From Verrucomicrobiota bacterium (lineage in GTDB: Bacteria > Verrucomicrobiota > Verrucomicrobiia > Limisphaerales > UBA1100), in the NCBI GenBank assembly GCA_030747505.1, contig JASLKQ010000023.1, forward strand, positions 1 through 39,916: a stretch of DNA of 39,916 bases. The letters run 5' to 3'. The notes beneath the pieces were generated by a model. It was not told the origin of the DNA. It was given only the letters and a program-made list of their open reading frames with translations, and ran no database searches. Shown piece after piece: positions 33,217-39,916 of the stretch. The translations under genes were made by a program, and so were the position numbers. Each line of letters opens with the position of its first letter. Within the stretch, counting starts at the first letter, position 1.

Positions 33217-33629
33217 CTATTATCCTCCTTGGTTCTGAGTGAAAACTTGGTGAGCCCATTTCGCTGACAGGCATCAATTACTGCATACAAATCCTTGTTA
33301 AAACCGTGTTGATCCGCCCGAATGTAAACCACCGTATCTGGGTTTTGATCATGCGCTCTTTTCAATTCCTCTTCCAATTCTTCGAGCAACATGGGCTTGC
33401 GATCCAATAAATATTGCCCCTGACGACTCACCTCCACCGTACGGACATCATCGCGTTTGACTGCCGTGTCTGCAGCTCCGCCATCAGGCAACTCCAGTTT
33501 CATTCCCTGCTCCAAAAGGGGCGTCGCAATAACAAAAATAATGAGCAACACAAAAGCCAAGTCCAGCATGGGAGTCACGTTCAAGTCACTCAAGGTCACC
33601 AATTGATTACGTTTGGAAAATCGCCTCAT
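33213..33629 (-). CDS. tolR: TolR/ExbD proton-channel subunit
   Basis: 138 residues. One membrane segment (about 21-38) with the essential Asp23 in LNVTPMLDLAFVLLIIF, then a periplasmic domain (KPMLLEELEEELKRAHDQNPDTVVYIRAD). It forms the proton-driven motor with TolQ/ExbB. Overlaps of 4 bases (ATGA) with both the upstream tolQ and downstream tolA genes imply translational coupling. Named tolR from operon context, since sequence alone does not separate TolR from ExbD. Confidence 0.9.
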   Translation of the reverse strand: MRRFSKRNQLVTLSDLNVTPMLDLAFVLLIIFVIATPLLEQGMKLELPDGGAADTAVKRDDVRTVEVSRQGQYLLDRKPMLLEELEEELKRAHDQNPDTVVYIRADQHGFNKDLYAVIDACQRNGLTKFSLRTKEDNR

Positions 33630-34531
33630 ACTTTCGCCTCCGAATCCGGGGGTAATAAATCAGGCTGATCGTTCTGCATCTCACCCAATTCCACCCTTGT
33701 TTCTTCAGCGGGCTCAGACTTGAGCTCCGGTTCAGCTAGAGACTTCGGGACCGGCTCTATCTTCTCCTTGGGCGCAACATGAGGTTCACGGGAGTTAACC
33801 GGCACTTCCTGGAGGTATTCAGCTTCAATCTTGGCACTGAATTCCTGCGCAAAATTATCCATCTCCACGGTCGCCACACGCAAGTTGTGAACCAACCAGT
33901 TATAACCAAACATCGAGGGAATGGCGACGAGCAAACCCGCAACCGTTGTTGCTAAAGCTGCAGCAACACCAGGTGCAACAGTGGTCAGCGATGCGTTACC
34001 TTCTTGAGCTGCAGCACTGAACACTTCCATTACACCCCATACCGTTCCCAGCAACCCCATGAAAGGCGCTCCGCTCACGGCAATGGCAAGAAGGATAATG
34101 CCTGATTCCAGTGCGACTGCCTCACGAGCAACCGTGCTCTCAATTAATCCTTTAATGTGTTCCACCGATTTCAACGTTACATAACGATGTCGATTGCCCT
34201 CCTTGTCGCGCAACCGTTCCTCCAAGGCTACGCAGCCCTCCTGATAGACGTTAAAAAGAGGACAACCCTCCGCAGAAATTCGTCTTTCATACATGGCCAA
34301 TACTCGAGATTGGGTGCGGAACTCCTGATCGAAGTATCGATTATATTTCCGGGCACGCCGCAATTGCAGCGCCTTAAAAGCCATTACGCCCCAGGCACAC
34401 GTTGAAAATAGAACGAGAATAACGATAATCGCCAAGCCCGGCCCTTCCAACTGTTCCCAGACGAAAAGATACGTTGGCTGCGTTTCTACAGGTGTAGACG
34501 CCGCAGCTGCCAAAATTGCCATGTTTTCCAT
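33626..34531 (-). CDS. tolQ: TolQ/ExbB proton-channel subunit
   Basis: 301 residues. Membrane segments near 32-52, 141-166 and 186-207; the second and third contain the family signature GAPFMGLLGTVWGVM and VAPGVAAALATTVAGLLVAIP. A charged C-terminal tail of about 60 residues rich in Glu, Pro and Lys (EPHVAPKEKIEPVPKS onward) is longer than usual. AGGAGG six bases before the ATG at 34531 is a strong ribosome site. It is the first gene of the tolQ-tolR-tolA-tolB-pal-pal operon, directly behind a good promoter. Confidence 0.92.
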   Translation of the reverse strand: MENMAILAAAASTPVETQPTYLFVWEQLEGPGLAIIVILVLFSTCAWGVMAFKALQLRRARKYNRYFDQEFRTQSRVLAMYERRISAEGCPLFNVYQEGCVALEERLRDKEGNRHRYVTLKSVEHIKGLIESTVAREAVALESGIILLAIAVSGAPFMGLLGTVWGVMEVFSAAAQEGNASLTTVAPGVAAALATTVAGLLVAIPSMFGYNWLVHNLRVATVEMDNFAQEFSAKIEAEYLQEVPVNSREPHVAPKEKIEPVPKSLAEPELKSEPAEETRVELGEMQNDQPDLLPPDSEAKV

Positions 34532-34568
34532 GCCTTACCTCCTGAAGGCAAATCTCCTTGATGTTGTT

Positions 34569-34597
34569 TTCGTAGCAAAGAACCGCATTTTTGTCAA
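34569..34597 (-). promoter_or_regulatory. Sigma70-like promoter of the tol-pal operon
   Basis: On the minus strand: perfect -35 TTGACA (plus-strand TGTCAA at 34592-34597), 17-base spacer, -10 TACGAA (34569-34574). Transcription would start near 34562, about 30 bases before the tolQ start. The -10 matches only 3 of 6 consensus bases, but the perfect -35, spacing and location are good. The rest of the 148-base gap behind glgB shows no clear terminator. Confidence 0.6.
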
Positions 34598-34679
34598 CTT
34601 TTGGCCGATTTAACGGCTAAACCTCACAAAATCACCCAATGAGAGCCAGAGTCAAATCGACAATATAAACACTTGTGAA

Positions 34680-36878
34680 TCAAGCGTTAAGATAAACAGA
34701 ACAACTAAGTGGAGGGAGTATGAATTCTGAGGACCAAGGCTGATTATGCCATACAATTTCCTGCGATTCAACGCCCCCACAATTGCCATTATTATCACCC
34801 CCATAATACTCCGAATCACTATTCAACGCTTCAAACCACTGTCCCCTCCTTGGCAAACCGATCCGGTAGCCATCATGCAGTATAGGGGTGAGATTCATCA
34901 CCACCAAGGCACAGCGGTTTCCTTCGGGATTCTGCCTAACAAAGCTCACCACGCTGTTTAGATTATCCGAGCAATCGACCCAATAAAACCCCTGCGTCGA
35001 ATAATCCCCTGCCCAAAAAGCCGGTTCTTTACGATAAAGTGCATTCAAATCGGACACCCACTTTTGAAGGCCGCAGGCCAAGCTACCCGATTCCAAACAG
35101 GCCCAGTCAATTTGCTCGTCGTGATTCCATTCCTCAGACTGGCCCAATTCGCCGCCCATGAAGAGGAGTTGTTTCCCTGCGTACAACCACTGGTAACCGT
35201 ACAGGGCCCGAAGATTGGCAAACTGCTGGCGTTCATCACCCGGCATACGGTTGAGGAGTGAACGTTTTTCATGCACTACCTCATCATGTGACAGCGGCAA
35301 AAAATATGCCTCCTGGTCACGATAAACTGATGCGAAGGTAAGTTCATCTTGATGATTCTGACGATCTTCGTAGTCATACTGGAAATACTTCAAAGTATCA
35401 TTCATCCATCCCATGTCCCACTTAAAAGTGAAGCCCAAGGCCTTATTTCCTGACGTAGTTTTATGCGTGACACCGGGCCATGCAGTTGATTCCTCAGCAA
35501 TGGTTACTACCCCGGGGAATTCACTTTGCACCACGTGATTTGCATCACGTAACAGATCGACTGCATCCAAATTCTCGTTACCTCCATGAATATTAGGCGT
35601 CCACTCGCCATCACCCCTTGAATAATCCAGATACAACATCGAGGCAACTGCATCCACGCGCAGCCCATCCACATGAAACAAATCACACCAAAAATGCGCA
35701 TTAGCAGTTATGTAGTTACGCACCTCAGGTCGGCCATAATCAAATATAGCTGTCCCCCAATCAGGGTGCTCTCCACGTTGTGGATCAGAATCCTCAAAAA
35801 GAGGAGTGCCATCAAAATTGGCCAAAGCCCAATCATCTTTAGGGAAGTGAGCCGGCACCCAATCAATGATGACCCCAATCCCTGCCTGATGTAAGGCATT
35901 AATAAGAAACTGTAATGTATCAGGGGTTCCATAACGGCTGGTAGGAGCATAAAACCCAGTAACCTGATATCCCCACGAAGGATAATAAGCATGTTCAGCA
36001 ACCGGCATAAACTCCACATGAGTGAATCCCATTTTACGAACATAATCCACCAGCCTTCCGGCTAACTCTTTATAACTATACGATTCACCTTTCTCTTGCT
36101 TTTGCCAGGATCCCAAATGCATTTCATAAACACTCATAGGTTGAGTCTGTGGATCGCGTTGCGCCCGATGGCTTATCCAGTCCCCATCACTCCAATCAAA
36201 ACGCTGGTTGTCCCAGACGATAGACGCGGTTTTTGGTGCAATTTCAAAGAAAAAACCGAAGGGATCCGTTTTTTCCAAAATTCTCCCGTCTTCAGTGAGA
36301 ATCTGAAACTTATAGTGACTTCCCACTCCACAACCTGGAGCAAAAATCTCCCAAACCCCGGATTGACCCAGTAAACGCATAGGATGATGACGCCCATCCC
36401 AACCATTAAAGTCACCCACAACACTAACCCGACGTGCATTGGGCGCCCATACAGCAAAACTGGTGCCTGCAACCCCATCTATGGTTCTGGCATGCGATCC
36501 TAGTTTATTGTAAATACGCTGCTCATTTCCCTGGTTGAATAGAAACAAGTCATCCTTTCCAATAGTTGGCTTAAAAGAAAAAGGATCCCGCGTACGCCAT
36601 TGCTCCCCCGACCCCCAGGTAATAGCGAGGTCATAGGGGAATATTTCATTTTCCTGATCAGCCAAACCCTCGAACAAATCTGAATCTCCAATACGCCTCA
36701 GTGGAATAACAGATTTGGATACACTCCCGGCAGGAACGGCTACCACCCCCTTAGCCAAAGGCAAAAAGGCACGCACCACCAACCCCCCATCACCCTGACG
36801 ATGCATCCCCAAAAAATCATGTGGAGAAGCGTGCGTGCCGCGAGTAATCGCCTCAAAATCAGCATCCGACAGAGTCAT
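34680..36878 (-). CDS. glgB: 1,4-alpha-glucan branching enzyme
   Basis: 732 residues, GH13 family (E. coli 728). It forms alpha-1,6 branches in glycogen. An N-terminal module (about 1-110) precedes a CBM48 domain (SFAVWAPNARRVSVVGDFNGWDG). The catalytic barrel carries the nucleophile Asp in DGLRVDAVASMLYLDY, the acid Glu in TIAEESTAWPGV, and the third acid Asp in LSHDEVVHEK, with YEMHLGSW and GYQVTGFYAPTSRYGTP typical of GlgB. The C-terminal beta domain ends with SCSVYLNA. The ATG overlaps the DUF1232 stop by 4 bases. No other glycogen gene is in the window. Confidence 0.96.
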   Translation of the reverse strand: MTLSDADFEAITRGTHASPHDFLGMHRQGDGGLVVRAFLPLAKGVVAVPAGSVSKSVIPLRRIGDSDLFEGLADQENEIFPYDLAITWGSGEQWRTRDPFSFKPTIGKDDLFLFNQGNEQRIYNKLGSHARTIDGVAGTSFAVWAPNARRVSVVGDFNGWDGRHHPMRLLGQSGVWEIFAPGCGVGSHYKFQILTEDGRILEKTDPFGFFFEIAPKTASIVWDNQRFDWSDGDWISHRAQRDPQTQPMSVYEMHLGSWQKQEKGESYSYKELAGRLVDYVRKMGFTHVEFMPVAEHAYYPSWGYQVTGFYAPTSRYGTPDTLQFLINALHQAGIGVIIDWVPAHFPKDDWALANFDGTPLFEDSDPQRGEHPDWGTAIFDYGRPEVRNYITANAHFWCDLFHVDGLRVDAVASMLYLDYSRGDGEWTPNIHGGNENLDAVDLLRDANHVVQSEFPGVVTIAEESTAWPGVTHKTTSGNKALGFTFKWDMGWMNDTLKYFQYDYEDRQNHQDELTFASVYRDQEAYFLPLSHDEVVHEKRSLLNRMPGDERQQFANLRALYGYQWLYAGKQLLFMGGELGQSEEWNHDEQIDWACLESGSLACGLQKWVSDLNALYRKEPAFWAGDYSTQGFYWVDCSDNLNSVVSFVRQNPEGNRCALVVMNLTPILHDGYRIGLPRRGQWFEALNSDSEYYGGDNNGNCGGVESQEIVWHNQPWSSEFILPPLSCSVYLNA

Positions 36879-37144
36879 ATCCCATCAGAGAGCTTAGGCG
36901 GTTCAATTGGTTTTTTCACGTCATCCACCTCAACAACCGCCTGTCTGACCCCCTCCTTCTTCGCTCGAGTGTCAGAACGGAGTACCCATAGTTGCTTCAC
37001 AAGAAAAAGCATAAACCCAAGGACCCCCGCATCATCAATTATCCCAAGAGGCCCCAGTAGGACCTCTGGCACCAAGTCCACCGGACTTATGATGTAAAGG
37101 CAACACAAGATGATTCCAAAGATGATCCAGTGCTTTTTTGTCAT
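36875..37144 (-). CDS. DUF1232 (YkvA-like) small membrane protein
   Basis: 89 residues. The signature YIISPVDLVPEVLLGPLGIIDD (about 17-38) is characteristic of DUF1232/YkvA, spanning a membrane hairpin (about 5-25 and 37-52). The C-terminal 35 residues are charged. Family function is unknown. Overlaps of 4 bases with both coaE (upstream) and glgB (downstream) make it part of a coupled chain; no functional link follows from that. Confidence 0.82.
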   Translation of the reverse strand: MTKKHWIIFGIILCCLYIISPVDLVPEVLLGPLGIIDDAGVLGFMLFLVKQLWVLRSDTRAKKEGVRQAVVEVDDVKKPIEPPKLSDGI

Positions 37145-37725
37145 TCAATTATTCGTTTTAATTGTTCGCCAACCACTGACTTCTCCCCTTCATTCCATAC
37201 AAGATGGTCAGATCGATCCATTTTTTCGGAAATATTCATTTGAGCTGACAGGCGCGCTTTAATCTGATCATCACTCCACCCCCTATCTCTCAATCGTTTG
37301 AGTTGGGTGTTAGGAGTACAAGCTATACATATAATTTTATCGAACTCGATTTCGGCTTTCACTTCGTAAAGCAGGGGGATAATTACTATCCCGAGCCCCA
37401 CGTTACCTGCCCGCCATTCAGCCACCTGCTCCAACCATAACCCCTTAACCTTGGGGTGGATAATGCCCTCCAACCGCTTCCTTTGAAGACTGTCACTAAA
37501 TATAATGGACGCCATTTTTGATCGATCCAAGTGATCTCTGTGATCCAAAACTTCTGCGCCAAACTGATTTTTGATTTCATCCAGAGCTGGTTGGCCCGGT
37601 TCTACTGTTTGTCGAGCCAGATCGTCAGTATCCACACACTGAACACCAAGTTTATTGAGCAACCGACCTGCTGTGGATTTCCCCATTCCAACGCCCCCAG
37701 TCAGACCATAGATTCTAGAAGTCAT
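37141..37725 (-). CDS. coaE: Dephospho-CoA kinase
   Basis: 194 residues. Last step of coenzyme A synthesis: phosphorylates the 3'-hydroxyl of dephospho-CoA with ATP. P-loop GGVGMGKST (10-18), VDTDDLARQTVEPG (31-44) and the PLLYE segment with following FDKIICIAC match the family. Complete length. Start overlaps the metF stop by 4 bases (ATGA), and the stop overlaps the DUF1232 start. Confidence 0.94.
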   Translation of the reverse strand: MTSRIYGLTGGVGMGKSTAGRLLNKLGVQCVDTDDLARQTVEPGQPALDEIKNQFGAEVLDHRDHLDRSKMASIIFSDSLQRKRLEGIIHPKVKGLWLEQVAEWRAGNVGLGIVIIPLLYEVKAEIEFDKIICIACTPNTQLKRLRDRGWSDDQIKARLSAQMNISEKMDRSDHLVWNEGEKSVVGEQLKRIIE

Positions 37726-38612
37726 TTTCCTAACCCCAGATTCCTCACCACTTCAAGAGTGGCTTGGGATTTATTTAATGTATAAAAGTGAACCCCTTCC
37801 ACTCCATTGGCAATCAACTCCTCACATTGACGCGTTGCATAATCGATTCCGAAGGCACTAACTGCATTATCATCATCACCCAGTTCATTCAGACGACTGG
37901 AAATCTCCTCACTCAACTTGGAGCCGCATAGTTCTGTAAACCGCTGGATTTGTCTGCCGCTCAATATGGGGATAATACCTGCCAGAATCGGCACTTTCAT
38001 TCCTCTAGCCTGCAGATAATCCCGAAAGGTGTAAAAGTCTGAATTATCAAAAAAAAGCTGCGTGATCACAAAGTCTGCCCCTCTATCCACCTTAGCTTTC
38101 AAACGATCCCAGTCCACTTCTCGGCCCTCGGTACAGGCAATATGCCCTTCTGGAAACCCAGCCACCCCAATACCGAATCGCTCATAAGATTTCACATAAG
38201 CCACTAGTTCATGGGAAAACTCAAACCCCCCTTCGGCCTTAATAAAAGATTCCTGCCCTGGGGGGGGGTCGCCCCTTAATGCAAGAATGTTTGATATGCC
38301 AGAACTCTTTGCATCTTCGAGGAAATTACCAATATCCTCACGTGTAGATCCAACACATGTCAGGTGAGCCATTGTTGGAACCCCATGCTCCCTCTGAATC
38401 TGATCAACAATCCCAAGAGTCTTATCTCGCGTGGTTCCTCCGGCACCATAAGTCACCGAGAAGAACGATGGGTTAGCCCCTATTAATCGGGGTACAATTT
38501 TTTCCAGAAGAGCCCTTTCTCCTTCTGGGGTCTTTGCTGGAAAAAACTCGCACGAAATCGATGGTTTCCCGAGCAGCTGATGTTCCTTAAGAATATCGCG
38601 AATTAATCGCAT
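37722..38612 (-). CDS. metF: 5,10-methylenetetrahydrofolate reductase
   Basis: 296 residues, flavin TIM-barrel MetF, reducing methylene-THF to methyl-THF for methionine synthesis. Landmarks: SCEFFPAKTPEGE, VTYGAGGTTRDKT, ALRGDPP, GVAGFPEGH, DFVITQLFFDNSDFYTFRD and AGIIPILSGRQI. The family catalytic Glu lies in the CEFFP stretch (Glu22). It lies 42 bases after moaA and starts the ATGA-overlap chain metF-coaE-DUF1232-glgB. Confidence 0.95.
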   Translation of the reverse strand: MRLIRDILKEHQLLGKPSISCEFFPAKTPEGERALLEKIVPRLIGANPSFFSVTYGAGGTTRDKTLGIVDQIQREHGVPTMAHLTCVGSTREDIGNFLEDAKSSGISNILALRGDPPPGQESFIKAEGGFEFSHELVAYVKSYERFGIGVAGFPEGHIACTEGREVDWDRLKAKVDRGADFVITQLFFDNSDFYTFRDYLQARGMKVPILAGIIPILSGRQIQRFTELCGSKLSEEISSRLNELGDDDNAVSAFGIDYATRQCEELIANGVEGVHFYTLNKSQATLEVVRNLGLGK

Positions 38613-38654
38613 CGGAGTAACAATGGGCTAAATACCGCTTTAATTCAAGACAGC

Positions 38655-39698
38655 TCACCCACCAATGGCACTCATCGTCCGATCCGGCCGTTGAAATTGA
38701 TCCTGACCAATCAGATGCCCCCTTTCTTTCTTCAGGACGACATCCTCTAGCCATTGACTCAACGCCTCATCGTCGGTCTCTTCCCGTAACAGAGGCTTTA
38801 AATCGTGCTCCTTTAAACTAAAGAGGCAGGTACGAAGCTTCCCATCGGCAGTCAGACGAATCCTGTTACACTGGCCGCAGAAAGGTTCACTCACTGGCGT
38901 AATCAAGCCAATTTCTGGCCCCCCTCCCACAACACACCAACGCTTGGCCGTAGCCGACGCGTGTTCCAGTTCCAACGGCTTTAAGTCAAACTCTGCCTGC
39001 AAAGCTCCCAATATCTCAGAACCGGTTACAACATGATCCTTCTGCCATGCGCGCCCCGAATCTAGGGGCATGAATTCAATAAATCTAATTTCCAATCCCT
39101 GATCCTGGGCAAAACGAACCAAAGGGACGATTTCATGGTCGTTCAAGCCGCGGATAATCACCGCGTTGATCCTGATAGGCGAAAACCCGAGCTCTTTAGC
39201 TCGAATGATTGATTCCATTACATCTTTAAATGCTTCTCGTCCTGTAAGACGTTTGAAATTAGAGGAATCCACCGAATCAAGACTAAAGGTGACCCGATTC
39301 AATCCAGCCTTCTGAAGAGCTACTGAGTTTTTAAGAAAACTGAAACCGTTTGTTGTCAGGGCGATATCCTCAATTCCGGAGATTGCGGCCAATTGCTCAA
39401 TAAGTTTTGGCACATCACGTCGGAGCAAAGGCTCACCGCCAGTCAGCCGAATTTTGTTCACCCCTAAAGCGGCCGCCACCTCAGCAACTCTGGCAATTTC
39501 CTCATAAGAAAGAAAGTGGGATTTTGGCTTCCACTCGCGATGAATAGGGTGCGGCTCAGCTTTTGATGAACTACGAAAAAAATCGGCTGATTCCTCTGAC
39601 TCAGGAAGGCAATAGAGACAACGGAAATTACAACGATCTGTGATGCTGATTCGCAAATCGCGAATCCTTCGGCCATATGTGTCTACAAGCCGTGCCAC
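38655..39698 (-). CDS. moaA: GTP 3',8-cyclase
   Basis: 347 residues from a GTG at 39698. Radical SAM enzyme for the first step of molybdenum cofactor synthesis. The first [4Fe-4S] site is Cys23-x3-Cys27-x2-Cys30 (CNFRCLYC), the GGEP motif is LTGGEPLLRRD, the second cluster is CGQCNRIRLTADGKLRTCLF, and the required C-terminal Gly-Gly is present (SAIGG). Between the first cluster and LSYEEI there is an insertion of roughly 20 residues (SADFFRSSSKAEPHPIHREW) not seen in typical MoaA. The start is uncertain: the frame stays open to 39815, but that would overlap the upstream gene, and the family begins close to the chosen GTG. Confidence 0.92.
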   Translation of the reverse strand: MARLVDTYGRRIRDLRISITDRCNFRCLYCLPESEESADFFRSSSKAEPHPIHREWKPKSHFLSYEEIARVAEVAAALGVNKIRLTGGEPLLRRDVPKLIEQLAAISGIEDIALTTNGFSFLKNSVALQKAGLNRVTFSLDSVDSSNFKRLTGREAFKDVMESIIRAKELGFSPIRINAVIIRGLNDHEIVPLVRFAQDQGLEIRFIEFMPLDSGRAWQKDHVVTGSEILGALQAEFDLKPLELEHASATAKRWCVVGGGPEIGLITPVSEPFCGQCNRIRLTADGKLRTCLFSLKEHDLKPLLREETDDEALSQWLEDVVLKKERGHLIGQDQFQRPDRTMSAIGG

Positions 39699-39744
39699 GC
39701 GAAAAGTCTGGGCCAATAACCCCCACAAAAGCAATCGTGGATGA

Positions 39745-39916
39745 CTATTTCTTTGGCTGACCGGCCACTGGAGACTCAGGCTGCTTTTCAGGAACGGTAA
39801 CCACTTCGGACTCAATTACCTTACCATTAATTATCACACGGCCATCACTGGTAAGTTCGACTGTAACATTCTCGTTCCCTTTTGCCCCAGCAACATTCGA
39901 TTCCCCAACAGGCTCC
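39745..39916 (-). CDS. C-terminal fragment of an unknown protein, cut by window edge
   Basis: Only the last 56 codons are visible, ending at TAG (39745-39747), 46 bases before the moaA start. The segment reads as a small beta-rich stretch (VTVELTSDGRVIINGKVIE) followed by a Pro/Gln/Lys tail (PEKQPESPVAGQPKK). The frame is open with coding-like composition, and it uses the frame that excludes the longer moaA start. I do not recognise the family from this fragment. Confidence 0.65.
   Translation of the reverse strand, partial: EPVGESNVAGAKGNENVTVELTSDGRVIINGKVIESEVVTVPEKQPESPVAGQPKK

Noticed and set aside
39699-39815. Longer moaA start at 39815
   Set aside because: It would overlap the end of the upstream gene fragment in another frame, and the added 39 residues do not resemble MoaA N-termini.
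1-39916. CRISPR arrays, tRNA or rRNA genes, insertion sequences, prophage or attachment sites
   Set aside because: Reading through the gaps I found no regularly spaced repeats, no tRNA-like cloverleaf sequence, no transposase or integrase motifs, and no flanking direct repeats. A dedicated tRNA and repeat scan would be decisive.

Overview
The window looks like a chromosomal segment of a Gram-negative bacterium of the Planctomycetota-Verrucomicrobiota (PVC) group, most likely a free-living, probably aquatic, Verrucomicrobiota member. The evidence is a DUF1549/DUF1553 cytochrome-like giant protein followed by its Tat-exported DUF1501 partner, a secreted sulfatase, and a complete Tol-Pal envelope locus. 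Most genes are ordinary housekeeping genes. I see no tRNA, rRNA, CRISPR array, insertion sequence or phage gene. The organism assignment is inference from gene content only.

Layout. 1-4295 (minus): a small unknown protein, citramalate synthase (cimA) and valyl-tRNA synthetase (valS, cut by the left edge). 4422-6878 (plus): cysS, tmk and rpsT, closed by a clear terminator. 6916-9090: a secreted sulfatase and a secreted CE1-like esterase, converging with no base between them. 9146-13177 (minus): a compact sugar-oxidation and epimerisation operon (UxaE-like epimerase, TIM-barrel isomerase, L-galactose dehydrogenase-like AKR, zinc alcohol dehydrogenase). 13332-15742 (plus): pckA and an RraA-like aldolase or decarboxylase. 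15943-22617 (plus): the 1701-residue secreted multidomain protein and its DUF1501 partner, ended by a terminator. 22616-25240: a xylonate-dehydratase-like IlvD/Edd enzyme divergent from an SDR. 25324-26897: a class V aminotransferase converging on an Lrp/AsnC regulator, with stop codons sharing one CTAG. 26939-29700 (minus): ispE, tatC and tatA. 29752-34597 (minus): tolQ/exbB, tolR/exbD, tolA/tonB, tolB and two pal-like lipoproteins, with a good promoter at one end and a strong terminator at the other. 34680-39916 (minus): a fragment of an unknown gene, moaA, metF, coaE, a DUF1232 protein and glgB, the last four chained by 4-base ATGA overlaps.

How the genes fit together. The accessory genes suggest a consumer of complex, possibly sulfated, polysaccharide: sulfatase and esterase outside the cytoplasm, and oxidation, epimerisation and dehydration of uncommon sugars or sugar acids inside. 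PEP carboxykinase would link C4 acids to gluconeogenesis. The DUF1501 protein carries a twin-arginine signal, and tatA/tatC lie about 5 kb away. The points most worth a second look are the His/Asp/Glu-rich cytoplasmic extension and long periplasmic loop of TatC, the propeller/cytochrome/Ig/DUF1549/DUF1553 fusion with a domain inserted near its end, the UxaE-like sugar operon, a perfect 20-bp palindrome just before the aminotransferase start, and a small unknown gene with a strong Shine-Dalgarno sequence upstream of cimA.
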